A stretch of 64,000 bases of DNA. Source: Lysobacter sp. ISL-50. Lineage in GTDB: Bacteria > Pseudomonadota > Gammaproteobacteria > Xanthomonadales > Xanthomonadaceae. Positions 24,972 to 34,928 of the stretch are shown here, piece by piece. The notes beneath the pieces are model-generated. The model saw only the letters and a list, made by a program, of their open reading frames with translations. It was not told the DNA's origin and did not search any database. Each line of letters opens with the position of its first letter. The stretch's first letter is position 1. The translations under genes were made by a program, and so were the position numbers. The DNA lies in contig NZ_JAGGRI010000018.1 in assembly GCF_018612875.1 (NCBI RefSeq), positions 79,616-143,615 on the forward strand, in the 5' to 3' direction.

Positions 24972-26986
24972 GCGTGTTGCTCTCCAGCGATGTTGCGCGC
25001 CGCGCTTGCGTGGTTCGGCGTCTCCAGCATGTCGGGATGCGACAAGGGCTCGCGCTCATCCACGCGCGCATCGGCCTTGACCCGGAAACGCCGGTCGGCC
25101 GCGGCGACGAAACCGCCGAGCATCATCAGCAGCGCGCCCAGCCAGATCCAGCGCACGAACGGCTTGACGTGCACGCGCACCGCCCAGGCGCCGTTGCCCA
25201 GCGGTTCGCCGAGGGCGACGTAGAGATCGCGGGTGATGCCGCGCGCGATGGCGGCTTCGGTCAGCACCTGGCCGCCGCTGGCGTAGGCGCGTTTTTCCGG
25301 ATGCAGCACGGTCAGCTTTTCATCGCCGTCGAACACGGTGACGGTGCCGTAATCGGCCTCATAGTTCGGGCCGACGCTGTGCTTGACGTTGTCGAATCGG
25401 AACGAATACCGCCCCAGGTCCAGGCTCTTGCCCGGCGCCAGCGCGACTTCGCGCTGCACGCTCAGGCCTTCGACCAGCAAGGCGCCGATCAGGAACACCG
25501 CGACGCCCAGATGGGCGAGGGTCATGCCGAGCATCTCGGCGGTGAAGGCCGTGCCGTTGCCGCGAACGCGCGTCCACACGAAGCGCGCGGTGCCGGCCGC
25601 GACCCACACCGCGCCGCCGACGCCGGCGGCGACTTTCCACGGCCCTTGCGGCGCGAGGAAATACGCGGCGATGGCGGCGCCGAGCGCGAGCCCGGCCCAC
25701 GGCACCAGCATCGCCAACGGCCGCGACACTTGCTCGCGCTGCCAGCGGAACAGCGGCCCGAACGGCAGCAGCAGCACCAGCGGCGTCATCAGCAACACGA
25801 ACATCAGCGCGAAGTAGGGCGGGCCGACCGAAATCTTGCCCAGTTCCAGCGCATCGGCCAGCAGCGGGTACAGCGTGCCGAGCAACACCATCGCGCAGGC
25901 GGTGGTCAGCAGCAGGTTGTTGGCCAGCAGCAGGGTTTCGCGCGAAGCCAGTTCGAACGGCTTGCCGGCGGCATCCTCGCCCGACGGCGCGCGCAGCGCG
26001 TACAGCAGCAGCGAGCCGCCGATGACGATGCCGAGGAAGATCAACACGAACAGGCCGCGGGTCGGATCGGCGGCGAAGGCGTGCACGCTGGTCAACACGC
26101 CGGAGCGGACCAGGAAGGTGCCCAGCAGCGACAGCGAGAACGCGGCGATCGCCAGCAGCAAGGTCCAGCCGCGGAAGCTGCCGCGCTTTTCCGTGACCGC
26201 CTGCGAATGCAGCAGCGCCGCGCCGGCCAGCCACGGCATGAAGCTGGCGTTTTCGACCGGGTCCCAGAACCACCAGCCGCCCCAGCCCAGTTCGTAATAC
26301 GCCCACCACGAACCCAGGGCGATGCCGAGGGTCAAGAACGCCCAGGCGACATTGGTCCACGGCCGGGTCCAGCGCAGCCAGCGCGCATCGACCTTGCCGT
26401 CGAGCAGCGCGGCGATGGCGAACGCGAACGGCACGCTGAAACCGACGTAGCCGGTGTAGAGCATCGGCGGATGGATGATCAGGCCCGGGTCTTGCAGCAG
26501 CGGATTGAGATCGCGGCCTTGCGCGACCGCCGGCAACAACCGCGCGAACGGATTGCTGGTGAAGATCAGGAAGGCGAGGAAGCCGACGCTGATCACGCCC
26601 ATCACCGCGAGCACGCGCGCGATCACCCGCGACGGCAGCGCCTTGGAGAACTTGGCCACCGCGCCGGTCCACAGCGCCAGCACCAGCGCCCACATCAGCA
26701 GCGAGCCTTCGTGCGCGCCCCACACGGCCGAATAGCGATAGGCCATCGGCAGCAGCGTGTTGCTGTTTTCGGCGACGTAGCGCAGCGAGAAATCCTGTGC
26801 GACGAAGGCCTGGGTGAGGATCACGAAGGCGAAGCCGACCAGCAGCAACTGCGAATACGCCGCCGGCCGCGCGATCGCCATCCACGATTCGATGCCGCGA
26901 TGGGCGCCGAGCATCGGCAGCGTGGCCTGCACGATCGAGATCAGCAGGGCGAGGATGAGGGCGATCTGGCCGAGTTCAGGCAGCAT
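24968..26986 (-). CDS. ccmF: Cytochrome c heme lyase subunit CcmF
   Basis: 672-residue multi-spanning membrane protein with the heme-handling WWD motif (GWGGWWFWDPVENASFMPWL) and conserved His residues in periplasmic loops (HAFAADPTRGLFVL; the IIHPPMLYTGYVGF loop). It ligates heme from holo-CcmE to apocytochrome CxxCH with CcmH/I. It is the first gene after a 288-bp gap in the operon that is filled by repeats; downstream it overlaps ccmG. Confidence 0.95.
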   Translation of the reverse strand: MLPELGQIALILALLISIVQATLPMLGAHRGIESWMAIARPAAYSQLLLVGFAFVILTQAFVAQDFSLRYVAENSNTLLPMAYRYSAVWGAHEGSLLMWALVLALWTGAVAKFSKALPSRVIARVLAVMGVISVGFLAFLIFTSNPFARLLPAVAQGRDLNPLLQDPGLIIHPPMLYTGYVGFSVPFAFAIAALLDGKVDARWLRWTRPWTNVAWAFLTLGIALGSWWAYYELGWGGWWFWDPVENASFMPWLAGAALLHSQAVTEKRGSFRGWTLLLAIAAFSLSLLGTFLVRSGVLTSVHAFAADPTRGLFVLIFLGIVIGGSLLLYALRAPSGEDAAGKPFELASRETLLLANNLLLTTACAMVLLGTLYPLLADALELGKISVGPPYFALMFVLLMTPLVLLLPFGPLFRWQREQVSRPLAMLVPWAGLALGAAIAAYFLAPQGPWKVAAGVGGAVWVAAGTARFVWTRVRGNGTAFTAEMLGMTLAHLGVAVFLIGALLVEGLSVQREVALAPGKSLDLGRYSFRFDNVKHSVGPNYEADYGTVTVFDGDEKLTVLHPEKRAYASGGQVLTEAAIARGITRDLYVALGEPLGNGAWAVRVHVKPFVRWIWLGALLMMLGGFVAAADRRFRVKADARVDEREPLSHPDMLETPNHASAARNIAGEQHA

Positions 26987-27015
26987 GTCGGGTCGCCTTG
27001 TCGCGGGTGGAGCGA

Positions 27016-27248
27016 AGAGCGAATCCCCCTCGGTCCCCCTTTTGCAAAGGGGGAAGACAAGCGGGCTTTGCCGAAGAATTCAGAGCACGGCTACTACTGC
27101 GAGTTCCGGACTTGAGCGCGCCACCCTCACCACCTCGTGCTGTTCCCCCCTTCGAAAAAGGGTGAAGGGCCGCTGCTTGCGAACCGCAGGTTCGCGCGGC
27201 ACTGAACGCACGCAGGCTATGCCTGCGGGCCGGAGGGCAGGGGGGATT
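27016..27248. repeat. Palindromic repeat elements splitting the ccm operon
   Basis: The 288-bp ccmE-ccmF gap, the largest in the operon, holds a C-run/G-run hairpin (CCCCCTTTTGCAAAGGGGG, ~27030-27055) and a second element whose bases 27154-27248 are identical to 6666-6760. The outer ends again read AATCCCCC and GGGGGATT. No gene is present; stem-loops here could alter ccmF expression relative to ccmE. Confidence 0.8.
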
Positions 27249-27274
27249 CGCTCTTGCTCCAAGACGCACAGAAA

Positions 27275-27742
27275 TCAACGCCCAGCCTCCGCGCCGGCAG
27301 GCGCGGCGACATCGTGCTTCTTATGCGCCTGCCCCATCTTGTCCGCGACTTCCTTCGGCATATAGGTCTCGTCGTGCTTGGCGAGGATTTCCTCCGCGAC
27401 GAACGTACCGCCCTGCATGCGCCCGGTGGCGACCACCGCCTGCTTCTCGCGGAACAGGTCCGGCAGGATGCCGGTGTACTTCACCGGCAGTTCGGCGTCG
27501 CCGTCGGTGACGCGGAAGCTGGCGTCCATCGAACCGGGCGCGCGCTGGAACGATCCGGCCGCGACCATGCCGCCGAGACGGAAGCGCGCGCGTTCGCCGG
27601 CTTCGCCGCGCAGGATCTCGGCCGGCGTGTATAGGTAAGCGACATTGCGCTGCAAGGCGGTGGCGACCAGCGCGGTCGCGATACCGGCGGCGGCGACCAG
27701 GCCGATCACCCAGAGCAGACGGCGGCGGCGGGTTGGATTCAT
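27275..27742 (-). CDS. ccmE: Heme chaperone CcmE
   Basis: 155 residues. One N-terminal membrane helix ([22 protein letters not shown]) precedes an OB-fold domain with the invariant heme-attaching His123 in [13 protein letters not shown]. It receives heme from CcmABCD and passes it to CcmF. The start overlaps the ccmD stop by ATGA. The downstream neighbour is the repeat-filled gap before ccmF. Confidence 0.95.
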   Translation of the reverse strand: MNPTRRRRLLWVIGLVAAAGIATALVATALQRNVAYLYTPAEILRGEAGERARFRLGGMVAAGSFQRAPGSMDASFRVTDGDAELPVKYTGILPDLFREKQAVVATGRMQGGTFVAEEILAKHDETYMPKEVADKMGQAHKKHDVAAPAGAEAGR

Positions 27743-27906
27743 CGGTTCAGATCATCACGGTTGGGGCTGCGCGCCGCGCCGCGGGCCGCGCGCTGGCGCG
27801 CATTGCGCAACTCGCGGCGGATCTGCAGCCGGCTGGCGAGGAAATCCCAGCCCAGCACGATGGCGAAGACCGCGTAGGCGGCAATGACGTAGTTCCGGTA
27901 TTCCAT
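27739..27906 (-). CDS. ccmD: Heme exporter small subunit CcmD
   Basis: 55 residues: [43 protein letters not shown], one membrane helix with a basic cytoplasmic tail, as in CcmD. It is needed for release of holo-CcmE from CcmABC. It shares one base with the ccmC stop and overlaps the ccmE start, which fixes both ends despite the short length. Confidence 0.92.
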   Translation of the reverse strand: MEYRNYVIAAYAVFAIVLGWDFLASRLQIRRELRNARQRAARGAARSPNRDDLNR

Positions 27907-28682
27907 CACCGCGCGTCCTGCGTGCTGGATCGGGTCTGGGCGACGCCGGCGAGTTCGGCCACCCAGGCCTTGCCCTGTTCGCGGCGCAGGTTGTCGGCGC
28001 GCGCGCGGGTCAGCAGTGCGCCGATAAACCACAGTTTGGTGCCGACGATCATCCAGATCAGCGGCGCCAACATGCTCGGGTCCATCGTCGATTTGCCGAA
28101 CAGGCTGATGGTCTGGCCCTGGTGCAGCGAGTTCCACCACACCACCGAATAACGGATCACCGGCAACAGGGCGACGCCGACGATGGCCAGCAGTCCGGCC
28201 GCGCGCGCCGCGGCGCGACGGTCGTCGATGGCCTGATACAGGCCGATCACGCCCAGGTACAGGAACAGCAGGATCAGCTCGGTGGTCAGGCGCGGGTCCC
28301 AGTCCCACCACGTGCCCCACATCGGCTTGCCCCAGATCGAACCGGTGGCGAGGGTGATCAGGGTGAAGCCGGCGCCGATCGGCGCGCAGGCCATGGCCAG
28401 GATCTCGCACAGCTTGATCCGCCAGATCAGCGCGATCGCGGCGTAGACCGCCATCAGCCCGAACACCGCCATGCTCATCCAGGCGCTGGGCACATGGATG
28501 TAGAGGATGCGGAAGCTGTCTTTTTGCTGGTAATCGGCCGGCACCTGGAACAGGGCGCCGTACAGGCCCCAGGCCATGACCAGCAGGCCCAGCGCGTAAC
28601 CCCACACCGCCCAACGCGCGGCGAAGCGGTCGAAGTAAGGCGGCGAGCCGAGTTTGTGGAACCAGCGGACGAGTGGATTCAT
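27906..28682 (-). CDS. ccmC: Heme exporter/handling protein CcmC
   Basis: 258 residues with six predicted membrane helices and the WWD motif GTWWDWDPRLTTELILLFLYLG, flanked by conserved His residues (YIHVPSAWMSM). CcmC binds heme and attaches it to CcmE. It follows a 123-bp gap after ccmB and joins ccmD directly. Confidence 0.95.
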   Translation of the reverse strand: MNPLVRWFHKLGSPPYFDRFAARWAVWGYALGLLVMAWGLYGALFQVPADYQQKDSFRILYIHVPSAWMSMAVFGLMAVYAAIALIWRIKLCEILAMACAPIGAGFTLITLATGSIWGKPMWGTWWDWDPRLTTELILLFLYLGVIGLYQAIDDRRAAARAAGLLAIVGVALLPVIRYSVVWWNSLHQGQTISLFGKSTMDPSMLAPLIWMIVGTKLWFIGALLTRARADNLRREQGKAWVAELAGVAQTRSSTQDAR

Positions 28683-28805
28683 TCAGTGGTTCGTTCGAAG
28701 GTGTTCGGCATCTGGGTCGCTGGGCGGCCTGGACGGGTTGGAGCGCGCCAGCCGGGCTGCCGCGCGGGTTCGATCGCATTGAGTTCCGACTATGCAAGCG
28801 CGCCG

Positions 28806-29530
28806 TCAGTTCAGCGCGATGCGAATCGCCGCCGCCGCCGCCAGCGGAGCCAGCAGCAGCGCCACCACCAGACCGGCGGCCAGCAACAACAGGGCGCCGA
28901 CCGGGTCCAGTCCCTGGGCCGAGCGGGCCACGCTGCCTGCACCGAACACCAGCACTGGAACGTACAACGGAAGCGCCAACAAGGCGACCAGGATACCAGA
29001 GCGCCGCATCCCGACCGTCAGCGCCGCGACCACCGCGCCGAGCAGGCTCAGCAGCGGCGTGCCCAACGCCAGTGAGGCCAGCAGCACCGGCAGTTGCTCG
29101 TGCGGCAGGTACAGCAGTTCGCCCAGGAACGGCGTCGCGACCAGCAGCGGCAGCGCGGTGGTGGCCCAGTGCATGAAGGTGCGCACCGCGACCAGCCAGC
29201 CCAGCGGCACCGGCGCCAGCATCCATTGCTCCAGCGAGCCGTCCTCGGCATCGCCGCGGAACAAGGTGTCCAGCGACAACAGCCCGGCCAGCAGCGAGGC
29301 CAGCCACAGCACCCCGGCCGCGACCCGGGACAAGGCCTGTTTCTCGCCGCCCAGGGCCAGCGCGAACAGCACCACCATCAGCAGCGCAAACAATGCCGGC
29401 TGCAGGGCGTCGCCGCGGCGGCGCCAGAGCAGGCGCAGGTCGCGCGCGAGCAGGGCGCGCGCCGAGCCGATCAGGCCGGGCATGGCCGCGCCGTCGCTGG
29501 GCGTCTGCGCGAACGACTTGGTCTGCGTGT

Positions 29531-29534
<4 letters not shown>
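28806..29534 (-). CDS. ccmB: Heme ABC transporter permease CcmB
   Basis: 242 residues with six hydrophobic segments; [35 protein letters not shown] and [24 protein letters not shown] are typical of CcmB. With CcmA it forms the ABC unit that frees holo-CcmE from CcmC/D. The start at 29534 overlaps the ccmA stop as ATGA; the longer frame to 29723 would run through ccmA and is rejected. Confidence 0.94.
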
Positions 29535-30175
<641 letters not shown>

Positions 30176-30333
30176 CAGTCAGGGACGTAAGGCCGACGGG
30201 GCCGCGGGACCGGCATTTTATGCGAGTCGCCGGGCCCATAACCGTGGCGGCGCGTCGCGGCGGGGCGGCGAGGGCCGATCGGGGCGGTCGCCGGGCGGGC
30301 GACACATATATATGCAGGGGCCGCGGCGGCCGC

Positions 30334-30807
30334 TTAGTCCTCGACCCAATCGGTATGTTCGGCCGGCTCGGCGTCGCGCGGTCGCGCGATCAGCATCCGC
30401 AGCCGCACCGGCTCGCCGCGTCGCCAGACCAGCACGCCGGCCTGGCCGAAGTCGCGGGCCAGGGTGTTGGCGAGGGCATCGTCGAGATCGGCCAGCAGCC
30501 AGCCCGGTTCGCGCCATTGGCCGGCCTGGTCCTGGGCCCAGGCGGCGTGACGCTGCACGCCGGCGGCCTCCAGGCGCGCGACCAGGCGTTCATCGGCGGC
30601 CTGGTTGGCGCTGTCCGAATGCGGCTGCGAGGCCGGGTTCCAGGCGCTCACGAACACATAGCGCGCGGCCGGCCAATACGCTTCGAGATCCCGCGCCGGA
30701 CGGCCGACCCGCAGCGGCAGCGCGTCGCCGTCCAGGGCCACCGCGTATTCCGCCACGGCGTAGGCGAGCGCGAGTTCGGCGGCATCGACGACCTGTAATT
30801 GGCGCAT
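30334..30807 (-). CDS. DUF3293-family protein
   Basis: 157 residues. RYVFVSAWNPASQPHSDSANQAADERLVARLEAAG and EPGWLLADL match the DUF3293 family; no enzymatic role is established. It probably is a small cytoplasmic protein. It is transcribed divergently from the aminotransferase gene. The intervening DNA contains GACATAT-GG-ATATGTC (30912-30927), a perfect palindrome that may be a regulator site. Confidence 0.7.
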   Translation of the reverse strand: MRQLQVVDAAELALAYAVAEYAVALDGDALPLRVGRPARDLEAYWPAARYVFVSAWNPASQPHSDSANQAADERLVARLEAAGVQRHAAWAQDQAGQWREPGWLLADLDDALANTLARDFGQAGVLVWRRGEPVRLRMLIARPRDAEPAEHTDWVED

Positions 30808-30911
30808 GTCGGCAGTCTCCCGGGACGATTACGGCAGTGCAAACGGCGCCGACGAACGGGCGCCGTGCCGACGCTGGACCCTTGGTGACGGGTCTGTCCA
30901 CCGTGGCGGCG

Positions 30912-30927
30912 ACATATGGATATGTCC
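30912..30927. promoter_or_regulatory. Perfect palindrome in divergent promoter region
   Basis: GACATATGGATATGTC lies between the divergent DUF3293 and aminotransferase genes. A partly similar ACATATATATG occurs at about 30304. It could be an operator; no known consensus was recognised. Confidence 0.35.
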
Positions 30928-31018
30928 GGGCGTCATCGCCGCCGCCGCTGCCGGTCTGACGAACCGCAACCCACATTCCGTACACTCGGCCTCCTCGCAG
31001 GCCTCCCGTTTCCAGCTC

Positions 31019-32167
31019 ATGACGCTAGCCACCAAGCTGCCGAAAGTCGGCACTACCATTTTCACCGTGATGTCGCAGCTCGCACTCGAGCACCAAGCCG
31101 TGAACCTCGGCCAGGGCTTCCCGGATTTCGATGTCCCCGAGCGCCTGATCGAAGCGCTCAACCGCGCCATGCGCGAGGGCAAGAATCAGTACGCGCCGAT
31201 GACCGGCATTCCGGCCTTGCGCCAGGCCATCGCGGCGAAGACCGAAGCCTGCTACGGCTACCGTCCCGACGCCGACAGCGACATCACCGTCGTGTCTGGC
31301 GCCAGTGAAGCGATATTTGACGCGATTCATGCGGTCGTGCGTCCGGGCGAAGAAGTGATCGTGCTCGATCCTTGTTACGACAGCTACGAGCCGGCGATCG
31401 ATCTGGCCGGCGGCGTCGCGGTGCACGTGCCGCTGGACCCGCACACCTTCGCCGTGGATTGGGATCGAGTGCGCGCGGCGGTGACGCCCAAGACCCGCAT
31501 GCTGATGATCAATTCGCCGCACAACCCGTCCGGCGCCATGTTCGACGCCGACGACATCGCCCGGCTCGGCGAATTGTTGAACGACACCGGCATCTGGCTG
31601 TTGTCCGACGAGGTCTACGAGCACATCGTCTTCGACGGCCGCCGCCACGAGTCGGTGCTGCGCTATCCGCAGCTGCGCGAACGCGCCTTCGTGGTGTCCA
31701 GCTTCGGCAAGACCTACCACTGCACGGGCTGGAAAATCGGGTACTGCATCGCACCGGCCGCTTTGTCCGCCGAACTGCGTAAAGTCCATCAGTACAATAG
31801 TTTCTGCAGCTTCGCGCCGGCACAGTGGGCGTTCGCGGAGATGATCGAAGCCGAGCCCGGGCACTATCTGGAGCTCGGCGCGTTCTATCAGGACAAGCGC
31901 GATAGTTTCCGCGAGCAACTATTGACCACCCGGCTCAAGCCGTTGCCGGTGCCGGGCGGGTACTTTCAGTTGGTGGACTACTCCGAAATCAGCGATCTGG
32001 CGGATGCCGAGTTCTGCCGCTGGCTGACCGTGGAGAAGGGCGTGGCGGCGATCCCGCTGTCGCCGTTCTACGAGTCGCCGCCGCACGGGCAACGATTGGC
32101 ACGGCTGTGCTTCGCCAAGAATCGGGCCACATTGGATGCCGCTATCAAGAGGTTGGTCGCACTTTAA
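31019..32167 (+). CDS. Pyridoxal-phosphate aminotransferase, methionine/aromatic type (YbdL/MtnE-like)
   Basis: 382-residue class I aminotransferase. Landmarks: NLGQGFPDFDVPERL, YAPMTGIPALRQAIAAK, NSPHNPSGAMF, LLSDEVYEHIVFDG and the PLP-binding Lys231 in SSFGKTYHCTGWKIGYC. The sequence resembles YbdL-type enzymes that transaminate methionine or its keto acid, the last step of methionine salvage, usually paired with an omega-amidase. That omega-amidase homologue is found at 58349-59146, on the other side of the T4SS cluster. The start at 31019 is where homology begins; the upstream open frame has no family similarity. Confidence 0.88.
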   Translation: MTLATKLPKVGTTIFTVMSQLALEHQAVNLGQGFPDFDVPERLIEALNRAMREGKNQYAPMTGIPALRQAIAAKTEACYGYRPDADSDITVVSGASEAIFDAIHAVVRPGEEVIVLDPCYDSYEPAIDLAGGVAVHVPLDPHTFAVDWDRVRAAVTPKTRMLMINSPHNPSGAMFDADDIARLGELLNDTGIWLLSDEVYEHIVFDGRRHESVLRYPQLRERAFVVSSFGKTYHCTGWKIGYCIAPAALSAELRKVHQYNSFCSFAPAQWAFAEMIEAEPGHYLELGAFYQDKRDSFREQLLTTRLKPLPVPGGYFQLVDYSEISDLADAEFCRWLTVEKGVAAIPLSPFYESPPHGQRLARLCFAKNRATLDAAIKRLVAL

Positions 32168-32539
32168 TTGCATTCTTGCGATGGATATCTCATACGCTCT
32201 TGTCGTAAGCTTCAGGTTCGGTCTACTCTTTGGGTACGAGTGTCGCTAACACTCGGAAAGAGTCAGTCGTCAGTAGGGGGGGTTCATGGACAGAACGATC
32301 ATCGTGAACCGTGCGTCCGGCACGGTCATGCAGTCGCCGCCTGATGCAGCGCGGGCAGACGCTATGCGCCCGCATGCAAGAAGCGTGTCCTTTGTCTCAG
32401 TTTGGTCGGCCTTAGTCTGGCCGCCTCAATTCCGATAACACCGCAAACACGGTGCCATGCGCTTGCGGCCGAACAGGCCGGCGTCAGGGCACCGTCCGGA
32501 CGACTGCGCGCACAAGATCAACCTATGGCAGGGGAAAGC
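32168..32539. promoter_or_regulatory. Intergenic leader upstream of the T4SS operon
   Basis: A 372-bp, less GC-rich gap before virB7. It contains an inverted repeat CGAGTGT-N5-ACACTCG (32237-32255), a strong ribosome site GTAGGGGGGG and a 50-codon ORF (32286-32438). A T4SS promoter must lie here. I did not find the paired GTAAA sites expected for CpxR-type control reported in Xanthomonas. Confidence 0.5.
32286..32438 (+). CDS. Possible 50-aa leader ORF upstream of virB7
   Basis: MDRTIIVNRASGTVMQSPPD... ends at TAA 32436-32438, with GGGGGGG six bases before its ATG, the best ribosome site in the gap. No family was recognised and it could be fortuitous. Confidence 0.25.
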   Translation: MDRTIIVNRASGTVMQSPPDAARADAMRPHARSVSFVSVWSALVWPPQFR

Positions 32540-33022
32540 GTGAGAAATTCAATTGCAATCAGCCCGCGTCTGTGGACCGCGATTCTGCTGGCGGTCGCGC
32601 TGACGGGCTGCGCCACTCGCCCGGCGCCCGATTTCGGCGGCCGTTGGAAACCGGTGAATCGTTACGCCGAGATGCCCGACGAAATTCCGCTGCACAAGTC
32701 GTACGTGTTCTATCCGTCGCCGATGGACGGCACGTTGAAGAACATGCTGACGCGCTGGGCGAAGGATTCGAACCTGAAGCTGGACTACCAGCATTACTCG
32801 GATTTCACCCTGCATCAGGGCGTGGCCCAGATCAACACCACCAGCCTGCCGGACGCGGTCGCGCAGTTGAACACCGCGTACGCCGGCCATGGTGTGGTGA
32901 TCGCCCGCGAAGGCGACCAGATCGTGGTGCGTTCGGCGGTGTCCGCGCCGGCCGCTGCGTCCGCGTCCTCCGGCGGCCCCGACGCCTCCTCGCACGCCAC
33001 CGTCGCGGCGCCTACGCCCTGA
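32540..33022 (+). CDS. virB7: T4SS outer-membrane lipoprotein VirB7 with N0-like domain
   Basis: 160 residues from GTG 32540, preceded by AGGGGAAA; an ATG at 32525 is an alternative with no ribosome site. The lipobox LTGCATRP fixes lipidation. Residues ~55-145 (HKSYVFYPSPMDGTLKNMLTRWAKDSNLKLDYQH...AQLNTAYAGHGVVIAREGDQIVVR) form an N0-type secretin-like domain, a hallmark of Xanthomonadales VirB7 and absent from the short VirB7 of Agrobacterium. It builds the outer ring of the core complex with VirB9 and VirB10. It is the first gene of the virB operon. Confidence 0.88.
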   Translation: MRNSIAISPRLWTAILLAVALTGCATRPAPDFGGRWKPVNRYAEMPDEIPLHKSYVFYPSPMDGTLKNMLTRWAKDSNLKLDYQHYSDFTLHQGVAQINTTSLPDAVAQLNTAYAGHGVVIAREGDQIVVRSAVSAPAAASASSGGPDASSHATVAAPTP

Positions 33023-33117
33023 CCGGCCGTCGTCGCACTCAGGCGAAGACATCGCACCGATCGGATCCGGATCCGATCGGTGCGCAGCGAATTTCCATCG
33101 ATATGGATGCAGCATAG

Positions 33118-34158
33118 ATGTTCGGAAAAAAGAACGTAACTCCGCAGGTGGAAAACGCCATCGCCAAGGCGGCCAACTTCGAGGTCACCGTTGCCGATCT
33201 GGCCCGGCGCAGCGAGAAGCGCGCATGGATCGTCGCGTTTACGTCCATCGTGATGGCGCTGATCCTCGCAGGCGGCTATTTCTACTTCCTGCCCTTGAAG
33301 GAAAAAGTCCCGTATCTGGTCATGGCGGACGCCTACACCGGCACGGTCACGGTCGCGCGGCTGCGCGACGACTTCAGCAAGAACAGCATCACCTCCAGCG
33401 AGGCGATCAACAAGAGCAACATCTCTCACTTCGTGATGGCGCGCGAATCCTACGATTACTCGCAGATCGGCGACCGCGACTGGGCGACGGTGTTCGCGAT
33501 GGGTTCGCCCTACGTGACCAAGTCCTACGAGAACGTATACCTGGGCTCGAACCCGCAGAACCCGATCACCTTGTTCGGCAAGAGCAAGACGATCCGCGTG
33601 CGCATCCTCAGCATCCAGCTGCATGCCGCCGCCGGCGACAGCGCGGTCAAGACCGCTTCGGTCCGCTTCCAGCGCAGCTTGTTCAACAAGGAAAGCGGCA
33701 CCCAGCTTCCGATCGACAGCAAGATCGCGGCGATCGAATACACCTACAAGTCCAACCTGAAGATGGACGAGACCAATCGCGTCCTCAATCCGTTGGGCTT
33801 CCAGGTCACCAGCTACCGCGTGGACAACGATTACGCGCCGTCGCCGCCGGCCGCCCCGGAATTCCCGGTCGGCTCGCCGCCCGCCGCGGGCGGCGTCCCG
33901 GCTGCGGCCGCGCCGGCGATCGATCCGGCCACCGGCCAGCCCATCCCTGGCGCGGCGCCGGCTCCGGCCGCGTATCCGCCCGGCACCGTCCCACCCCAAC
34001 AGCCCGGTGTCGCGCCGCAACCAGGCGTTGCGCCGCAGCCAGGTGTCGCGCCGCAACCCGGCGTGGCGCCGGCCCCGAATCCCGCCAGTCCGGCCGGCGC
34101 GCCGACGGCACCTGCACCCGCACCGACCGGTACTGCGAATGGAGTCAGCACCCGATGA
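33118..34158 (+). CDS. virB8: T4SS inner-membrane protein VirB8 with long Pro-rich C-terminal tail
   Basis: 346 residues: a cytoplasmic N-terminus, one membrane helix (AWIVAFTSIVMALILAGGYFYFLPL) and the periplasmic NTF2-like VirB8 domain (KEKVPYLVMADAYTGTVTVAR...SYDYSQIGDRDWATVFAM). After about residue 240 there is a ~105-residue Pro/Ala tail containing tandem copies of PGVAPQ. This tail is well beyond the usual ~230-residue VirB8. VirB8 nucleates the T4SS inner-membrane assembly. It overlaps virB9 by ATGA. Confidence 0.92.
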   Translation: MFGKKNVTPQVENAIAKAANFEVTVADLARRSEKRAWIVAFTSIVMALILAGGYFYFLPLKEKVPYLVMADAYTGTVTVARLRDDFSKNSITSSEAINKSNISHFVMARESYDYSQIGDRDWATVFAMGSPYVTKSYENVYLGSNPQNPITLFGKSKTIRVRILSIQLHAAAGDSAVKTASVRFQRSLFNKESGTQLPIDSKIAAIEYTYKSNLKMDETNRVLNPLGFQVTSYRVDNDYAPSPPAAPEFPVGSPPAAGGVPAAAAPAIDPATGQPIPGAAPAPAAYPPGTVPPQQPGVAPQPGVAPQPGVAPQPGVAPAPNPASPAGAPTAPAPAPTGTANGVSTR

Positions 34159-34928
34159 ACTGCTTGCGTAAACACAGTCTGATCGCCCTGTTTTTGTTGG
34201 CGCTCTCCGGTCTGGCCCTGCCTGCCTCAGCGCAGGTGGTGCAGGAATACGAGTACGAATCCAACCGCATCTACCAAGTGCGCACCGGCCTGGGCATCAC
34301 CACCCAGATCGAACTGAGTCCGAGCGAGAATATCCTCGACTACAGCACCGGTTTCAGCAGCGGCTGGGATCTGAGCCGTCGCGACAACATCTTCTACTTG
34401 AAGCCGAAGAACGTTGACGTCGACACCAACATGATGATCCGGACGACGACCCACTCGTACATCCTGGAACTGAAGGTGGTGGCGACCGACTGGCGCGTGC
34501 TCGAGCAGGCCAAGCAGGCCGGCGTGCAGTACAAGATCAAGTTCGTGTACCCCAACGGCACCGAGTTCTCCGCGGCCAAGGAGGCCAGCGAAGAAGACCA
34601 GCCGATGACGGAGTTGAACACGCGGCTCGACAAGAACCGCCTGTACAACTTCGAGTACCAATACTCCAGCCGCAAGAAGCAATCCTGGCTGGTGCCCAGC
34701 AACGTGTACGACGACGGCCAGTTCACCTACATCAAGATCAGCGGGCTCAAGAACCTGCCGACCGGCAACTTCCCGGCGGTGTTCGGACGCGAGCGCGAAA
34801 GCGGTGAAGACTTCGTCGTCAACACCACGGTCGAGGGCAACACCATCGTGGTTCACGGCACGTACCCCTACTTGATCATCCGTCACGGCAACAACGTCGT
34901 CGGTCTGCGCAGGAAGAAGCAGAAATGA
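34155..34928 (+). CDS. virB9: T4SS core-complex protein VirB9
   Basis: 257 residues: signal peptide (LIALFLLALSGLALPASA), N-terminal VirB9 domain (YESNRIYQVRTGLGITTQIELSPSENILDYSTGFSSGWDL) and C-terminal beta-sandwich (LNTRLDKNRLYNFEYQYS...PAVFG...VVNTTVEGNTIVVHGTYPYLIIRHGNNVVGLRR). It lines the outer-membrane ring with VirB7 and VirB10. The start overlaps the virB8 stop and its stop overlaps the virB10 start, both ATGA. Confidence 0.95.
   Translation: MNCLRKHSLIALFLLALSGLALPASAQVVQEYEYESNRIYQVRTGLGITTQIELSPSENILDYSTGFSSGWDLSRRDNIFYLKPKNVDVDTNMMIRTTTHSYILELKVVATDWRVLEQAKQAGVQYKIKFVYPNGTEFSAAKEASEEDQPMTELNTRLDKNRLYNFEYQYSSRKKQSWLVPSNVYDDGQFTYIKISGLKNLPTGNFPAVFGRERESGEDFVVNTTVEGNTIVVHGTYPYLIIRHGNNVVGLRRKKQK

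Noticed and set aside
24974..27115. 713-codon plus-strand ORF across ccmF
   Set aside because: His/Arg/Gln-rich shadow of ccmF; the minus frame has clear CcmF motifs and overlaps ccmG as expected.
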